Below are positions 46,518-59,308 of a stretch of DNA of 64,000 nt, in pieces; positions within the stretch are counted from its first letter, which is position 1, and the number at the start of each line of letters is the position of its first letter. This DNA is from Stichopus chloronotus. Its lineage: Eukaryota > Echinodermata > Holothuroidea > Aspidochirotida > Stichopodidae. Location of the stretch: contig CM037839.1 of NCBI GenBank assembly GCA_021234535.1, positions 25,717,196 to 25,781,195 on the forward strand. The letters run 5' to 3'. The notes under the pieces are model-generated. The model was not told the DNA's origin and searched no databases. It worked only from the letters and a program-made list of their open reading frames with translations. The position numbers were made by a program, and so were the translations under genes.

Positions 46518-49500
46518 CCCACTTACCACTACTACGTCGTGTGAACCGAGAAGTCCAGTTGGTGACCAAACGGCGAAGTATGAGACGTTGGCAGCAGCAT
46601 GAACTGAGGCGAGGTGACAAAGGCTACGGAAGATATAATAGCCTTGAGTAAGTTGCTGGAAGGGGATGTAACACGAAACCATCGCCAGGAGAAAACTAAA
46701 CCTTTGTACTTTTTTTTTTTGTTGTTGCAACTTTCGTTTAATTACAGAAAAGCTTAACTCTCATGATATGTTTGTTAAAGCCAACTATTAAAAAATTGAT
46801 ACTAGTGACGAAACTATGGTGAATTTGTGGCATGGAGTTAGTTAACAAAAGAGGCCAGAGCGAGTATAAAGGCCAATTCACTCGCACAAATCTGCAGTAC
46901 ACAAGGTTGCATCTCTCACTGCAAATTCTAAGATGCAATGATTATTCTTTTTACCAGTATAATTTATTCTAGAACACAACATTGCCCCTCACTAAATTGA
47001 TCCTCTTCTGTTAACGTTTTGCAACAATTCATTGCAAGTTTTTTTTTTGTTCTGTTTTAGAGTTCGATATCCCTCAAGGGTGTGCCTTCTGGTGCCTTTT
47101 GGCGTATTGTGCTCACCTCAGCAGGGTCTCCAATTTCTTCCGTCATGTTCGGGATATCTTGCCCAGATGGAAGAAAAATCAAGTGCCAAAAATAGTATTA
47201 TTAAAATCAACTGCATTAACATGTCAAAGCCATTTCCAAATCTTACATGTTTTGAAATCAATTTCCATGTAGGTTGTCCAACTTTCGTGGAGTTTTGCAG
47301 TGAACTGAGCTAAGATTTGTAGTAAGTATGCTATTACAACATTGCTTTTCAAATGTTTCCCATGTGTATATTGAATATGTTAATTATGTCCATTATGTTA
47401 ATCTGCAAGCTAGCAAAAGTAACTATTCCAGGCCTTTCTCATTTTTTTTGAGGTAATATGTAAATCGAAATGTTACAATTCTTTTGAGCACACATCAACT
47501 ATAGTGTAAGGTCTACACTTTACACTTTTTTCCACACAAAATTTAGATCTTGCCATTCAGTAGCCTTTTTCGTTACGACTCTGCGATATTAACGAAGTTT
47601 CACGACTATGAAATATACTTGTGCTGGATATTGTTCCCTGTTTCGGCCTTTCAACGTATCATATACTTTAATTCTTCTACGAGTTAGGTTTTCGTCTTCA
47701 GAACCATTACCAGTAACTTTCGTTACGCATGAATCAACCATGCATTGTCACCGTCAGTAAATAAAAAGTAGAATGAGGTATGCTAATGACAAAGGTGTGA
47801 AAAACTTCAGTATTTATATAAAGTAGTCTTTATTGTTGGAAGTATGGGACTTTTCTGTATGTTTAATGCAATTCCATGGGATGCAGGTGCTCAGCATATC
47901 GCCAACGAAGTATTGTAGTCCCATATCGAAAGAAAACCGTTACGGTAATTAAACTCTTTCAGTAAAGAAAAAATGGCAAATTCATAATGAAAAATTAACA
48001 AAAATCATGTTGGATTTGATCACACGTAGTTTACCGACATTGCAATATTAACATCCTCTCATGTGCTGAATTTATCTTACCCACCGACTCCGCTTCATCG
48101 ACTGGCTGATGCACTACCTCCATCTAGATATTGCAGCAACCCATTGCTTCCTCAATCCAAGTAATGGCTCCAAGGTATACCATCACATTACAACGATCAG
48201 GAGTATTACCATCTTCCGAATGCGAAGAGACCAGAAAGAATTGCTAATGCAGCTTTTACCCATATTACCGTACGAGTGTCGAAAGCGTTGCCGAAATTCT
48301 GAGTGTTTCCTGCAGAAAAAACAATCTATGAGGCATGTAATTCGCTACACCTCTTTTTTATAGATTGACACCAAGATTTTGAAGAGCAAGTTACATCGTC
48401 ATAGAAATTCGTCGATATGTGCCTGTTGTTTACCCCATAAACTTTAAATATTCCTGCCGTTCAGTTTTTAAGGGGAATCTCAATTGACAGGGACACTGTT
48501 TCTCCTTCCTTCTAATGGAGAGCTTGACATTTCATTCTCAGGCTTAGCCTCATTCTGAGGCAAAATTGGACGTCAGATATTCAATTGTATTGCTTAAATG
48601 CGCTTCCGTCTGAATCAAGGCTCACGGAACTTTGTCAACTGTTTAAGCCAAAATTGACGTCAGCTATTGAGAAACAGGCGATGCGAATCTAATTTGTCAT
48701 ATACGTGATTCCATACCATGAAGAGATGGACAAATTAGAACAACTACTTCCTTTTGAATTATTGCATCATCCAGAATTGTGTTTTGAGTGCACAGATCCA
48801 CTTAAGACGGGTTTTACTTCTAGACAGTGGAGAATCTGGTTGATGCAATCAGGTTGCAGTGCTTGTAAGGATACAGTACCTGTATAGTCAGAGCTGGGCA
48901 TGAACAGCAGGACTTCTAATGATGTCCAACTTCCTGCGAAAGAAATATGGTTTTGGCAAAACTCTCTAGAGGCACAGACAAAATAATTACGTTAATTATT
49001 ATTATTAGTTATAATTATTGTTTTACCGTATTTGTGCCTTCGTTCTAGATGTTGGTAATCATCTAAGTAGCAAGTGCTGGAATGTGGAGATCTACAACTT
49101 TCTTAAGCATCCTCGAAAGATTATTCAGTTAGATTCATGCGTTTGTTTAAATATCTCGGAACTCTACTTTCCATGAATAAAAACCAACATTCTGAAAGCA
49201 ATGATGATGACTAACCCTTGGACTTTAGAAACGGTGAACACCATCTGTAATTTTGTAGCCATGGGAACGCTGACAGCATTTGCAATTGGTACGTTACATG
49301 CAGGCTAAAATGAACATTTATGGAATTTGTAATAAATATTTCATTACAAATGCCAATCTTTAATGCATTTTATCAAACAAGTTCTTCGCTACGATTTTAC
49401 TTGTTCTGTAAATGAAGTGTGACAATTGATATCAGATTAGTTTTCTTTATGCAATTCGTCAATAGCCTATGGCTATTGGCATCCCTTGCGTTCTCCAAGA

Positions 49501-50839
49501 ATCGAAAGGTCACGTTCAACAGATTGTTCCTGCAGCATGGCTTAATATTTAACACATCTGTAATTAAATAGCGTCTACATTGAACATTAATTTGAACAGA
49601 ACAGCAGTTACATTTAGGCTTTAATCTTCATCCTGTGTTACTAACTTTGGAGTGAAAACAAATCAAGACAGGCACCCTTTCAGAACTAATTCCAATAGTC
49701 ATGTTATATAATCATAGCTATACTTCATCTCACTTACGACGAAAATTTCATACAAAATCATGTGATGTGAAGAATACTCAGTCGCAAGCAGTCAGTATGG
49801 GCCTAATGGATTGTTTTTTGCAAACACTCGGCAAGCCTTAAAGTATTAATTTTTTATTAGAAATTGTGGCATGGTGATGTAATGTCTAACATAATGTCAG
49901 TAGTCTAGAAAAGTTTCAGTCACGTAGTAGGAAACATTAACAGTGACAAACAAAAAAACGTTGCAAACATTCTGTGTCATCCCTCATTCTTCAGGAGGTC
50001 TGCATGAAACAAACGTCGTTAAAAAGATCTACAAATATGACCTCGACTTATTTTCTTCGTAAAATAGAAGCTTTTGCAATGATGTGATTATACATCGATA
50101 TTAGAATGTTGTCCGGCCAGCCATATTAAATGGCATCATGAAGAGACGAAACAGGTATCACTCCTAGAACGCAAACATATGTCTGTTCAGGAACCTTTGG
50201 CAACTACTTGTTTTTGATATATTACATTCATGTTAAACAATGGGTGTCGTAATCATTGTTGCCAGATTTAAACTGATGGGCCATCACATAGCACATCACA
50301 TCGAAATTTTTAGTGACCAAAAAATGTATCTACGTCTCATGTGAGTCTCCTAACACTAAATCGAATATGTTCAAATTATCAAATTCAAATTATGTACTTA
50401 CCCATTAAAAACTTAACTGATAAAGTTACCAAGGATGGTACAGGCTAAAAGCCTTGAGACTAGAAAGGGAACATCCTCTTCACAATTCATGTAGTGAACT
50501 AATCAAGTAGTCACCAGCAGCGGTGACCAGAATCGCTGACGTGACCGAACGAGACGACATGTACGTCCAAACTTTAAAGAAACCAGCTAAGTATTTGATG
50601 TAAGTGTGCTCCCCTCCGGACTTCACCATGCTTGAACCCAACTCCGCATAGCAGAGAGCTCCGAGTCCAGATATAATCCTAGAGATAATCCATGCTACCA
50701 GAGCCCAGCCTACCGTCCCAGTATTTGCTAGAACTCCTTCAGGTAAAATGAACATTCGAGATGCTATGATGGTCCCGACGATGAGAAAGAAACAATCGAC
50801 TGCATCGACCCCTTTCTTGAGAACAAACGATTTAGCCAT

Positions 50840-53800
50840 TACTATCCCCCTTCTTTTGGTCTTAATTTTTACCAAGAAGCAAAGTATTATGACAAGATGT
50901 ATGTAGTAAATTTATTCCGCACTCAGGTATGGGACAGCGGAGCTGTATTAGCTGTTTTGGAGTGCATGGCCGTCATCCTTACAATGATTTGGGTACTTAA
51001 TACAGTCGACGGATTTTGTACTTCTACATGTGTACATCCTGTAGTGTGTAGTGTCGCCACTCCAGCGTGCGTGGTATGTTAAATTTAAAGAGTGGTTTAC
51101 GTGGTAGCATACAATGCACCTTGGGTAGTTAAATAAAAATGTTGATCATATATTCCAACTTCAATACTCTGATTGAGAAATCTTAATCTTCTGTGAATAC
51201 AACGCGAATAAGGAGATGCTGATTGCATGATTGTTACTCACTATATGATAATTTTATCATTTCAAGTTAATAGTAAAAAGATCATAGCGATTGACATGGA
51301 GTCACATATAATCAGGGTTTGCCTATGCTCTGTGACCACAATTTCAAACAAGAAAAAAAATTAGCTTAACTTTTTTTCAATGATCGACACTTGAGAAGCA
51401 GGAAACATATATCAGGATGAATGTGTGAATCTCACAAAATGTCCTCTCTTGCAAGCTTACAAACATAGCTTATGGACAAAACGGGTCTTGATTTCCTGTT
51501 GGAAGTGAGACAGTATTCTTCGTGTGTTGGATGTTGTTTGAAGCAAATACAAAGCGAAGAAAAAGAAGATCTGTTGTTTCTAGACGAGGCGCTATAGAGA
51601 CTAACTGACGCAATAGTCCCATAGGTATTGTAACATGTATAGCTTTTACAATAGATCGGACAAAGAGCAGAAGAACTTGATTTTTTAGATTGCCGGCAGT
51701 CTTGAAAATCCAGAGGGGTGAGCATGGGAAATTGTGTACTAACTGTCGAAAGCTATGGTAAGCTAGTGTTGTATAGAGATGGTCATTCTACCCCACCGTA
51801 CGCAGAAGGTCGTACAAAGTTCAGTCTTCCGGTGTTTACCCCAGATTTATTTAAGTTTTTCTTTATTTCCCTCAGACAGTCAGATTAGACAACACATTAA
51901 AAATAGTAAACTTAGACCATGTTCTCAGATAGGTTGCACAACCCTTTCGTGATTGGTTGATCACAGATGGCAACCACCTCACTTAGTTACGTAGTAAACC
52001 ATTTGACCTGTGATTGGCCAGTGTCGGCAATCTATCCCGTGACCCTTAGCAGTTTAGCGTGGGTCAATCCATCAACCTCGCCACGCCGCCGGCACTGGCT
52101 CTGTGGACATCAAACCTTACACGTGCTTTCTCCTGTATCATGTAGGCCTGTGTCATCGTATCCCTTCTTTGTCAACGTCATGTAACTTTCAATTTTAATC
52201 ATCATCGTCAATTTAATTCTCGTTAATTTGTGTGCCAGTCCAATCAAATAATAAATGGAACTCTTATCAAATCAAAGGAAACTCTCCTTCTCTGGATTAT
52301 CGGTTCTGACGTCTCTCTCGTGTCAACAACTCGCCGCTAAGGCAGTCATAACACGACTGAGAACCCCTAAAACCCCCTTTATTCTACACTAGCATTAAGC
52401 CTATGGGTCCTTATAGCCAACGTTAGACCAAACTTGTAAACAGCCATTTCGACCTGACATTCCACCCATACAGTATCGTATGCTTTAATACTTTCGTGAC
52501 TAATTAAGAAAGTCCCCATATAGGACCTATATTTGTTCTCTCTGCATGTAAAGAAATAATAAAACAATCAAACAGTATTTGTGATTATTTTCCTCGCAAA
52601 TGTTCAGCGTAGATTCTGACATTGGCCAGATTTTTAAACTTAAATTTAAGTTTCGTGTTCCTTAGGGAGTACACAGAAAAGCCCCGCCAGGAAAAGAGTT
52701 AACGTTATGCTTAAGTTATATAATCTATATACATTTGCTTATCTTAGCTCTCAGGACACTGCGATCTCCATCCTTTTAAACTTGTTGGTCTGTCACTCAT
52801 CACAAGAAGGTAATAGGCTTCAAGCCCTTTATAAGCCTTTTAATCCTCCATTGTATACCTGCTTCGGGTGAAAAGAAGGTAGTGTGATAATATCAAAATA
52901 CGACAATGAAGGCAACAGGTTTTGTTACCCTTCTACTGTGTCGCAACTCGGGTTTGGAATGAGTGTATTGATTTTTGCCACCAATAAACGCTATTCCTCC
53001 TCACATCTCACCTTTATTTGGGGATCCTATTACATGAAGGGCTTTCTTCCTTCATTCAGTTTTCCAATCACAACAAGACTGCAACTTTGTGGGCCTGGTG
53101 CTTTATAACGGGCCATCAAAAACACATAAGGTGACATCCAAAAATCTAGGTAAATACTATCATCGAAACCAATAAATTCACAGTCATGAAAACATTTTGT
53201 AAAGGACTGACAGCCCTTCTGAAAAGTTTTCCATGCCCGTATTCAGCTGGGTTCATGGGGTTCGGACGAGCTTATTCCCCCACAAGACCAGGAGTTCCAC
53301 TCAGCCTATGATAGTAGGTCTACATTATCAACATATATATGTTGATGGGACTGTATATCCCAATATGGGACTGTTTCCTATCAGTTAAATTTATTTCTTA
53401 TTAAGTTAATGCTAATTGATGTTTTTTTTTTTTAAATTGAAATGAAGAATGAAAGAAAAGCGCCAGCGTAGCTTTATTCACAGATAACACGTACATGGTA
53501 TCATGAGTCATCTTGATAATAAAAAATCTATAAATACAATAATCAAACATGATAGAAATGAAATAAATAATGTAAATAAAATAACATGATCAAACAGGAA
53601 AACAAACAAAAATGCTCAATGTGGAAGGGAAAATTGCAATGAATTCGTGGTAATGACAAACATTGGTATGGCCATCAGCCAGACAAGACGTACATTTCCT
53701 AAATAGTATTTTGACCAATGTCGATGCATTGAAATCTCAACGTAATTATCCCTATAGAAAGAAATCCCCATGAACATTATTGAAGGTGGACATACAATGT

Positions 53801-56800
53801 TGACATTACATTTCCCATAGGACTTTTCACTTAGAAATATGCAATGGATTTCTCTAATAAGCTGGCAGATGTAATCATTACATGTCGTAGCTAGAAATTC
53901 TCTAGAGAGGATACGTTTTCCGATTTTTATTTTTACTTTACTTACATTACTGCATTTATTGAGCTTTCTGCATCATGCACGGTAAGTTTGATGATATGGT
54001 TTATAAGTAACCAGTGGCGTAGATTCTTATTCAGGGGCTGTATTCTAAAAGTTCAAGATTCCTATGAACTTATCACGGTCACACGAGTGTCAGCCAAGTT
54101 GGAGCAGATGGACGAATGGTGATATGATGGAATTGATGACCGTCCTGTGGGAGGGACCTACTCCCCTTTACGAAATGGTTGCCTACGTAGGGTTGACCAG
54201 ATGCAAATTTTGGTGCTTCATTTAAATTGAATCTTAAGGAATTACTTTTCTAAAGTTTAAGTAATGATCTTTATTTATTGATATCCCTTGTTGAAATGCA
54301 GTAGACCTTATCTGGGGCAATATGGAACAACGCTTACAAGTTGCTCCATTTCCCTGCAGATCCTCTCAAGAAATTAATGAAGTCAGTAGTCTTTTCCCTG
54401 GAAAGTTTCAACAGTTCAACTCCTTTAGCCGTTATGCGATATAAGTCAGGCTAATGAAGTGTAGCAGCGTAGTGTACAATTAACTTCTATAGGCGTAGTC
54501 TAAGCTAGAGGTAATTAAGTAACAATCATGGCTCCATATAAAGTATCAGGTGACACCCACTCATAACACTGAGCCTGTAATTTATGAGAGATTGATGTAG
54601 TTTGCACAATCTGGTTTATTACTGTTATAAACGCAGAACTAGTTAAATGGAACTGGATATGAAACTGGGATCATGTAATTATAATGCACAAGGTATCACC
54701 AAGTATTGTACTAACCTTTCCGTAAAAATATTACAGTATAAGCTGTGTCGGTTTTATAATTAATGCAGTTTACAAACGGGTTATCATTTACCATGCTGAC
54801 AGTGCATTGTTTTAATCTCAACCCACGGTATTCATGATTCGTCAGTTGGTAATACCAACAAAGGCCCCATTAACGTCAAATTACCAAAAAATACATCTTA
54901 AAGAAAAAACATGACATTGCAAGCAAAAGGATTTTGAGTACATCTTTTTACAATGAACAAATATGTCAGCATATTCAAAGTAGATCACAATATTAAAATG
55001 ATGTGTTAATGAAATCTAGCCTATGTTCTCTAGGTGTTCCTAATCACTCATTTGTTTGGTTGAGACTGATATTCATAATCCCTACCCACCCACATCTATT
55101 CCCTCAGCTAACTTCAATTACCCCACAATGACATGATCCTTAGGTTGACATAGGCTACTAGAAAGTCTAATATGACTTAAATACTCCCTTACCTCACGCC
55201 ACCCCTTCCCTTATGTAATTTGTGTACTATTTCAGAAACAGCCCTGCAATGTGATACAGTACCCTTGGAAAGACCTTTCCTCTGATCAAAGTGAAGGTAA
55301 CCAACAACTTCAAGGGTACAAGTTGTACTCTAAAGGTAGAGACAGTTTAATGTGCCTAAAGATCATGAGAAAGATTAACAAAGACAATGAATAAAATTAA
55401 CGTGGGCATATATTTGGCTTTATTAAGGTAGCATTTGTAGAAGTTACCCAGGCGTGCAATAAAAGAAAAACAATTCTTGCCCAAATACTTGAACCATATT
55501 GCCAGGCACAGTGGTCTGTATTTAGACTTTGTCTTGAACATGTGGCAGTAGAGTCACAGCAACAGTAGCGTGTCCTACCCTGCATTTCTGTTAAATGAAT
55601 GAAATGTGTTCAAGATGTTGCCTGAAAAACAACAAATGTTGAAGCAACACAAAATTTTAGTGATCATAGTTTATTACTTACCTCCTAAAAATTCGTATAT
55701 GATTGATCTTGTTTTGGGCTGCAACACCATTTAATGCTGCGTCAGTGCGGTGTATCTGTACAGGGAATTTTCCCGCGTTTGAATGTTATCCACAAAATGG
55801 CCTCAGTGATTTGTTGTCGGAACTTTATCAATGGACTCTAGAGTATACTATTACAAGGTCTCTTTGTCAGTAGATGTATAACTTAAAACAATGAATTAAG
55901 TAGTTGAAACTAATTGAACTGAACCTAATGGTCGTTGACGATTAAGCACCCATGTTTGTAAATCTCTTTGTTTCCTTTTTCGTTTCTGTAAAGCGCCATT
56001 AATGACCAAGAGTGATATTAGCTAACAGTTTATTCTCCCGGGATGACGTTATTAAGCATTTTATGCTAGTTTTCTGATTTTATTTTTCTGATTTTACGAG
56101 ACAAAGTGATTAAATAAAAACGAAAGCAAAACGATGGATATACAAAATATGAAATTGACAGTGCTGATATCAGGGTATATAATACAGCCCATTTGTATCA
56201 TTTGAATTTAACAAATTGAACACCAAAGTTGACAATACGTTTGCAAGAGATTACGGAATAAAAAAGGTCAATCGTGGATGTTCACCTTTAAAAGTTATCT
56301 ATTATTATATAAAAATGTTATACTAGATTTATTTTGCAGTATTTGACAAAGCTTTGAACGTCACAGAACACTAAAGTAGTGCGAAAATCAACCCTTACAA
56401 TATTAATGAGAATGGAATAGATGAATAATAAATTTTAAAAAATAATCATCAATTTTTATTCATTCATTGTTTCCTTTAAAGGGATGTGTCGAAAAAATCA
56501 TAAAGGTCTTGGACTTGACTTTTGGCATTTCTACCTTTAACATCTTACATTCCAATAAATAATCAAATCAGCAAAATGATATGAAGTGGTTCCTGCAAAC
56601 GTCTCCCACATAAACAAACATCTTGAACATAACATTAAAGCTATTAAGGTCATTTTTTTATTAAGAAACTAGAAATATGTATGTAGAAATTATTTTAACT
56701 TTCACACAACCATGACGTTATAAGGACAATAAATATACTTCTTTAAAAGAAAGATTATAAACTTGACTGTTGCTACCCAAAAGGACACCCCTATACCCAT

Positions 56801-57340
56801 GGTCACTCTACCATGGGGTACCCCTGGGGTGTCGCTACTCATCCACTCCAAGCGTTTCCATGGCAACCATTCTCCCATGGATGCACAGTACAATATATAG
56901 CTCCACTAGCCAAGTGACTACAATATTTCATGTAGCCCCTACAGGTCGATGAGATAATAACAGTACGCAATGGAACATACGTAAGTACATGCGTAAATTG
57001 AAACATCCTATATTTTAATCATTCACGTTGTACACAATACGACTGTAAGAGGATCTCTAAAGTAGCTCTGTGAAAAGGGCAACGACATTGTTAAAAAACA
57101 ATAGGCACTTGTGTCTTACCAAAAGCGTTTAACAAGCATCTGAAACAGGGAAATGACAAACAATTTACGACAAAGTAATGTGCATAACGCGTTTTACTTA
57201 AATCGTTAGGTATTACTTATTCAACTTTGATCGAGTGAAGAGTGGCTAATTAGGCAGAATTCAAATTGACAATTTCTTTTGAAAAATGTCAAATGCTTTG
57301 CTTTTGACACGGTACACCCTGTATACATAGAGCTCAACGA
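50840..57340. other. Gene-poor 6.5-kb stretch
   Basis: No convincing exon. Around 51950-52350 the sequence is less AT-rich, with two GATTGG (inverted CCAAT) boxes, GCCACGCCGCCGGCACTGG and a nearby AATAAA; it could be a solo LTR or a promoter, but no inverted TG/CA termini were secured. A minus-strand AATAAA lies near 53473. Confidence 0.4.
56774..56959. repeat. Dispersed ~188-bp module, copy 2
   Basis: Second copy of the module at 21231-21418, same orientation, with roughly one difference per ten bases and matching ends (CTACCCAA...GATGAGATAATAA). Sits in the gene-poor stretch about 400 bp left of the Ig leader exon. Confidence 0.88.
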
Positions 57341-57348
57341 CATTCATC

Positions 57349-57415
57349 ATGAAGTTCGGCAATTTTCAGTTAATCTTTTTATATTTTCTGGAACAGCTTG
57401 ACAGAACAGTCCAAG
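57349..57415 (+). CDS. Signal-peptide exon of an immunoglobulin-domain gene
   Basis: ATG at 57349-57351 followed by 22 codons (MKFGNFQLIFLYFLEQLDRT and two more), a short hydrophobic leader, then the donor CCAAG|GTTAGT leaving phase 1. Its size, phase and position 200 bp ahead of an Ig-domain exon are typical of leader exons of secreted or cell-surface Ig proteins. The leader is weakly hydrophobic, so the call is moderate. Confidence 0.5.
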
Positions 57416-57614
57416 GTTAGTACGGAGACATTTATTCATTTAGTTTATTTCTGAGCTTTTGCTATTTTAAACACTGACAGTTTATTGTTAAATACATCTG
57501 AGGCAGCCTGCGTTCCTAACTGATATCAGGACAGACACATAAAAAATTTAAATACACTTAAAGTGTATATTGAACGTTTTATTGCCATATTTTATCTAAA
57601 TTATATTTATGGAG

Positions 57615-57935
57615 CATTTTCATTCCAATCCATAGTCCATGAACATTTTGCAACTATTGCTAGTTCAACAAGACTGTACTGCAATCCAGATTCCTCATGG
57701 GAAGATTTACTATTAGCATGGAAACACAACGGTGCTCTAATATTGACGTCACATTTCAACAGAGGAAATTTAGCCAAAATTGACGTCCATCAGAGTTATT
57801 TATCTTTCGTCGATAGCAATAGAAACGTTGCAGTGCTACAGATATCAAACGTCACCCTCAGACATGAGGGAATTTACACTTGCATAATTTATTTAAAGCC
57901 AGCGGTATATACCGAGTACGAACTGCAAGTACGAG
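57615..57935 (+). CDS. Ig-like (V-type) domain exon
   Basis: Single-exon Ig fold. First cysteine in RLYCNPD, core tryptophan in LAWKHNG about 13 residues later, then VAVLQISNVTLRHEGIYTC with the second cysteine in the (D/E)-x-G-x-Y-x-C motif, and the G-strand YELQVRG. Two acceptors in the same phase are possible (exon start 57615 or 57636). The donor is CGAG|GTAAGA at 57936. Phase 1-1 exons of this kind are typical of Ig superfamily receptors. I could not find later exons (second Ig, membrane segment, tail) before 58.7 kb, so the gene is partial or has a long intron. Which receptor it is cannot be told. Confidence 0.66.
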
Positions 57936-58772
57936 GTAAGAAAATCCAATAAATGTGTACAATATAAATATATACGAACACACAGTCTGTAGCTTTTTCT
58001 TCTCATCCTTTTGTTCTTTTTTATACAGTCTTGCGCTTTTTTATTTGCCCCTTCTTACATCTTTTTTGCTTAGGTTTTAGTTTTTACCTTCAATCCGGAT
58101 CGTTTAGTTTTCGATTCTATTTTCTTCAAATAGTTTTTTTCGATAGATTTTTTTTTCGCTACAACTTTCTTTCCGTTCTTAGGTTTTTAATCATCTGTAT
58201 CTTGTTTTATTTTAGTTGTCTGAACACTTGTCTCACAAATATATATATATATATGTATATATATCGTTAGCCTAAGTCTCTAGTACTAACTTACTGTAGT
58301 ACCTGTACAGTATTTGTAAATTGCTTTTCATATCAGTGGTTTTGATCCTGTTGCAGTGTTGTGTAAGCAAGTTAGACTTTGTACCTATAATTGAAAGAAC
58401 TAGGAAAAGTGTGATCATACTAAAGAAATGGTAATAAAGAAAGTAATTTAGTAACATTGGTATATAGACAGCTGTCCTAGCCTGAGCCTACTCAGTTTTT
58501 GCAGTATGAAATACGTACAAGGTCTCAATGCATCATGAGTTCTGCCACGGTGCAACACCAGCAGGCAAGTTAAAATACCTCTCAAAGATTTTTCTTAGAG
58601 ATATAGCCTGATGGCCAGCATGGCAACCACCCATTTTCATGTTTTGCAAGCTGGCTGCATTCTCCTGATGATGAGTGTCAATCGACTGAGAGATCTCATT
58701 TATTTGTGGCATGGTTACACACTCTGACGTTTTATGTAATTTGTTGCGCAGGACACAAGTTGATTCGATTAG

Positions 58773-59195
58773 TTATCCACATTCTGTAGTTGCAGCTGAA
58801 TCCTCCCCTGGTAAATTCTCCAACGTGCTGTTATTATCCCAAAGGAATTTTCTACAACTCCCCTGACGAGAAAGACGATATTTGTATATCCTCCTCCCTC
58901 CACTAAGTTTGTGCCCAGGATAGGACGTGGGCCTCATCAAGTTTGATTTCAAGGTGAATGCTTCATCATCACCACCAACAACAGCTTGTGGCATGGAGAG
59001 ATATCCACTGTTGTTCAGTTTGTTTTTTCCTAATGCGCTATTGGCAAATATCCCTCCAAAACTACATGAGACATAAGCACCAACATCAATAATAGGAAAA
59101 AGGCACCTGTCGTCAACTAGGGCCATCACATCAACCAAGAATGTGTGGTTATAGTTACAGATAATCCTGAATTTTATGTTGACTGAATAACTCAA
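58773..59195 (-). pseudogene. PIF/Harbinger transposase (DDE_Tnp_4) C-terminal relic
   Basis: 140-codon open frame matching the C-terminal half of Harbinger/HARBI1-type nucleases. VMALVDDRCLFPIIDVGA carries the second catalytic aspartate, followed by GGIFANSALGK, GDDEAFTLKSNLMRP with the catalytic glutamate, and YKYRLSRQ. After RLSR the frame shifts; the expected VVENSFGI continuation is visible in the next frame. The N-terminal half with the first aspartate is absent. A dead cut-and-paste element. Confidence 0.82.
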
Positions 59196-59308
59196 TGTTT
59201 AACATCAACGTCGTTCCATAGATGTTGGTAGTGGGAAAATTCTTCGTACAGAGATACCCCTTTTTCTAATCCCTTTTCATTTACTATATGTTGTCTTATT
59301 TACATTCA

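Larger units (their letters stand above)
45564..50839 (-). pseudogene. SLC7 LAT-type transporter pseudogene, copy C
   Basis: Decayed paralogue with seven exon remnants in order: 50839-50430, 49297-49172, 48309-48210, 47162-47117, 46655-46527, 45891-45788, 45660-45564. Exon 1 has lost four codons (GPLA region) and then 2 bp before Cys124, which shifts the frame to a TGA. Its TM1 loop reads ASRMFILPEG instead of [10 protein letters not shown]. Exon 2 keeps its 126-bp length but both splice sites are mutated (AG to AT, GTAAG to GAAAG). Exon 3 is open but GGW is GRW. Exon 4 has lost its AG and gained a base. Exon 5 has a net 5-bp insertion. Exon 6 has TGG changed to TAG and a dead acceptor. Exon 7 is intact. 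No exon 8 or 9 is visible before copy B. Exons 2 and 7 resemble copy A most. Confidence 0.9.

Noticed and set aside
48755..48860. TTGCATCAT and TGATGCAAT words resembling ATF4/C-EBP amino-acid response elements
   Set aside because: An 8-mer is expected about twice by chance in a window this size, and these lie inside the pseudogene. Another at about 26608 is equally unsupported.
51950..52370. Possible solo LTR or promoter (two GATTGG boxes, AATAAA)
   Set aside because: No matching terminal inverted dinucleotides, target duplication or second copy seen, so left undecided and not called.
58031..58270. 79-codon Phe/Tyr-rich frame after the Ig exon
   Set aside because: T-rich low-complexity sequence running into an AT microsatellite. 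No acceptor in the right phase and no convincing transmembrane exon.
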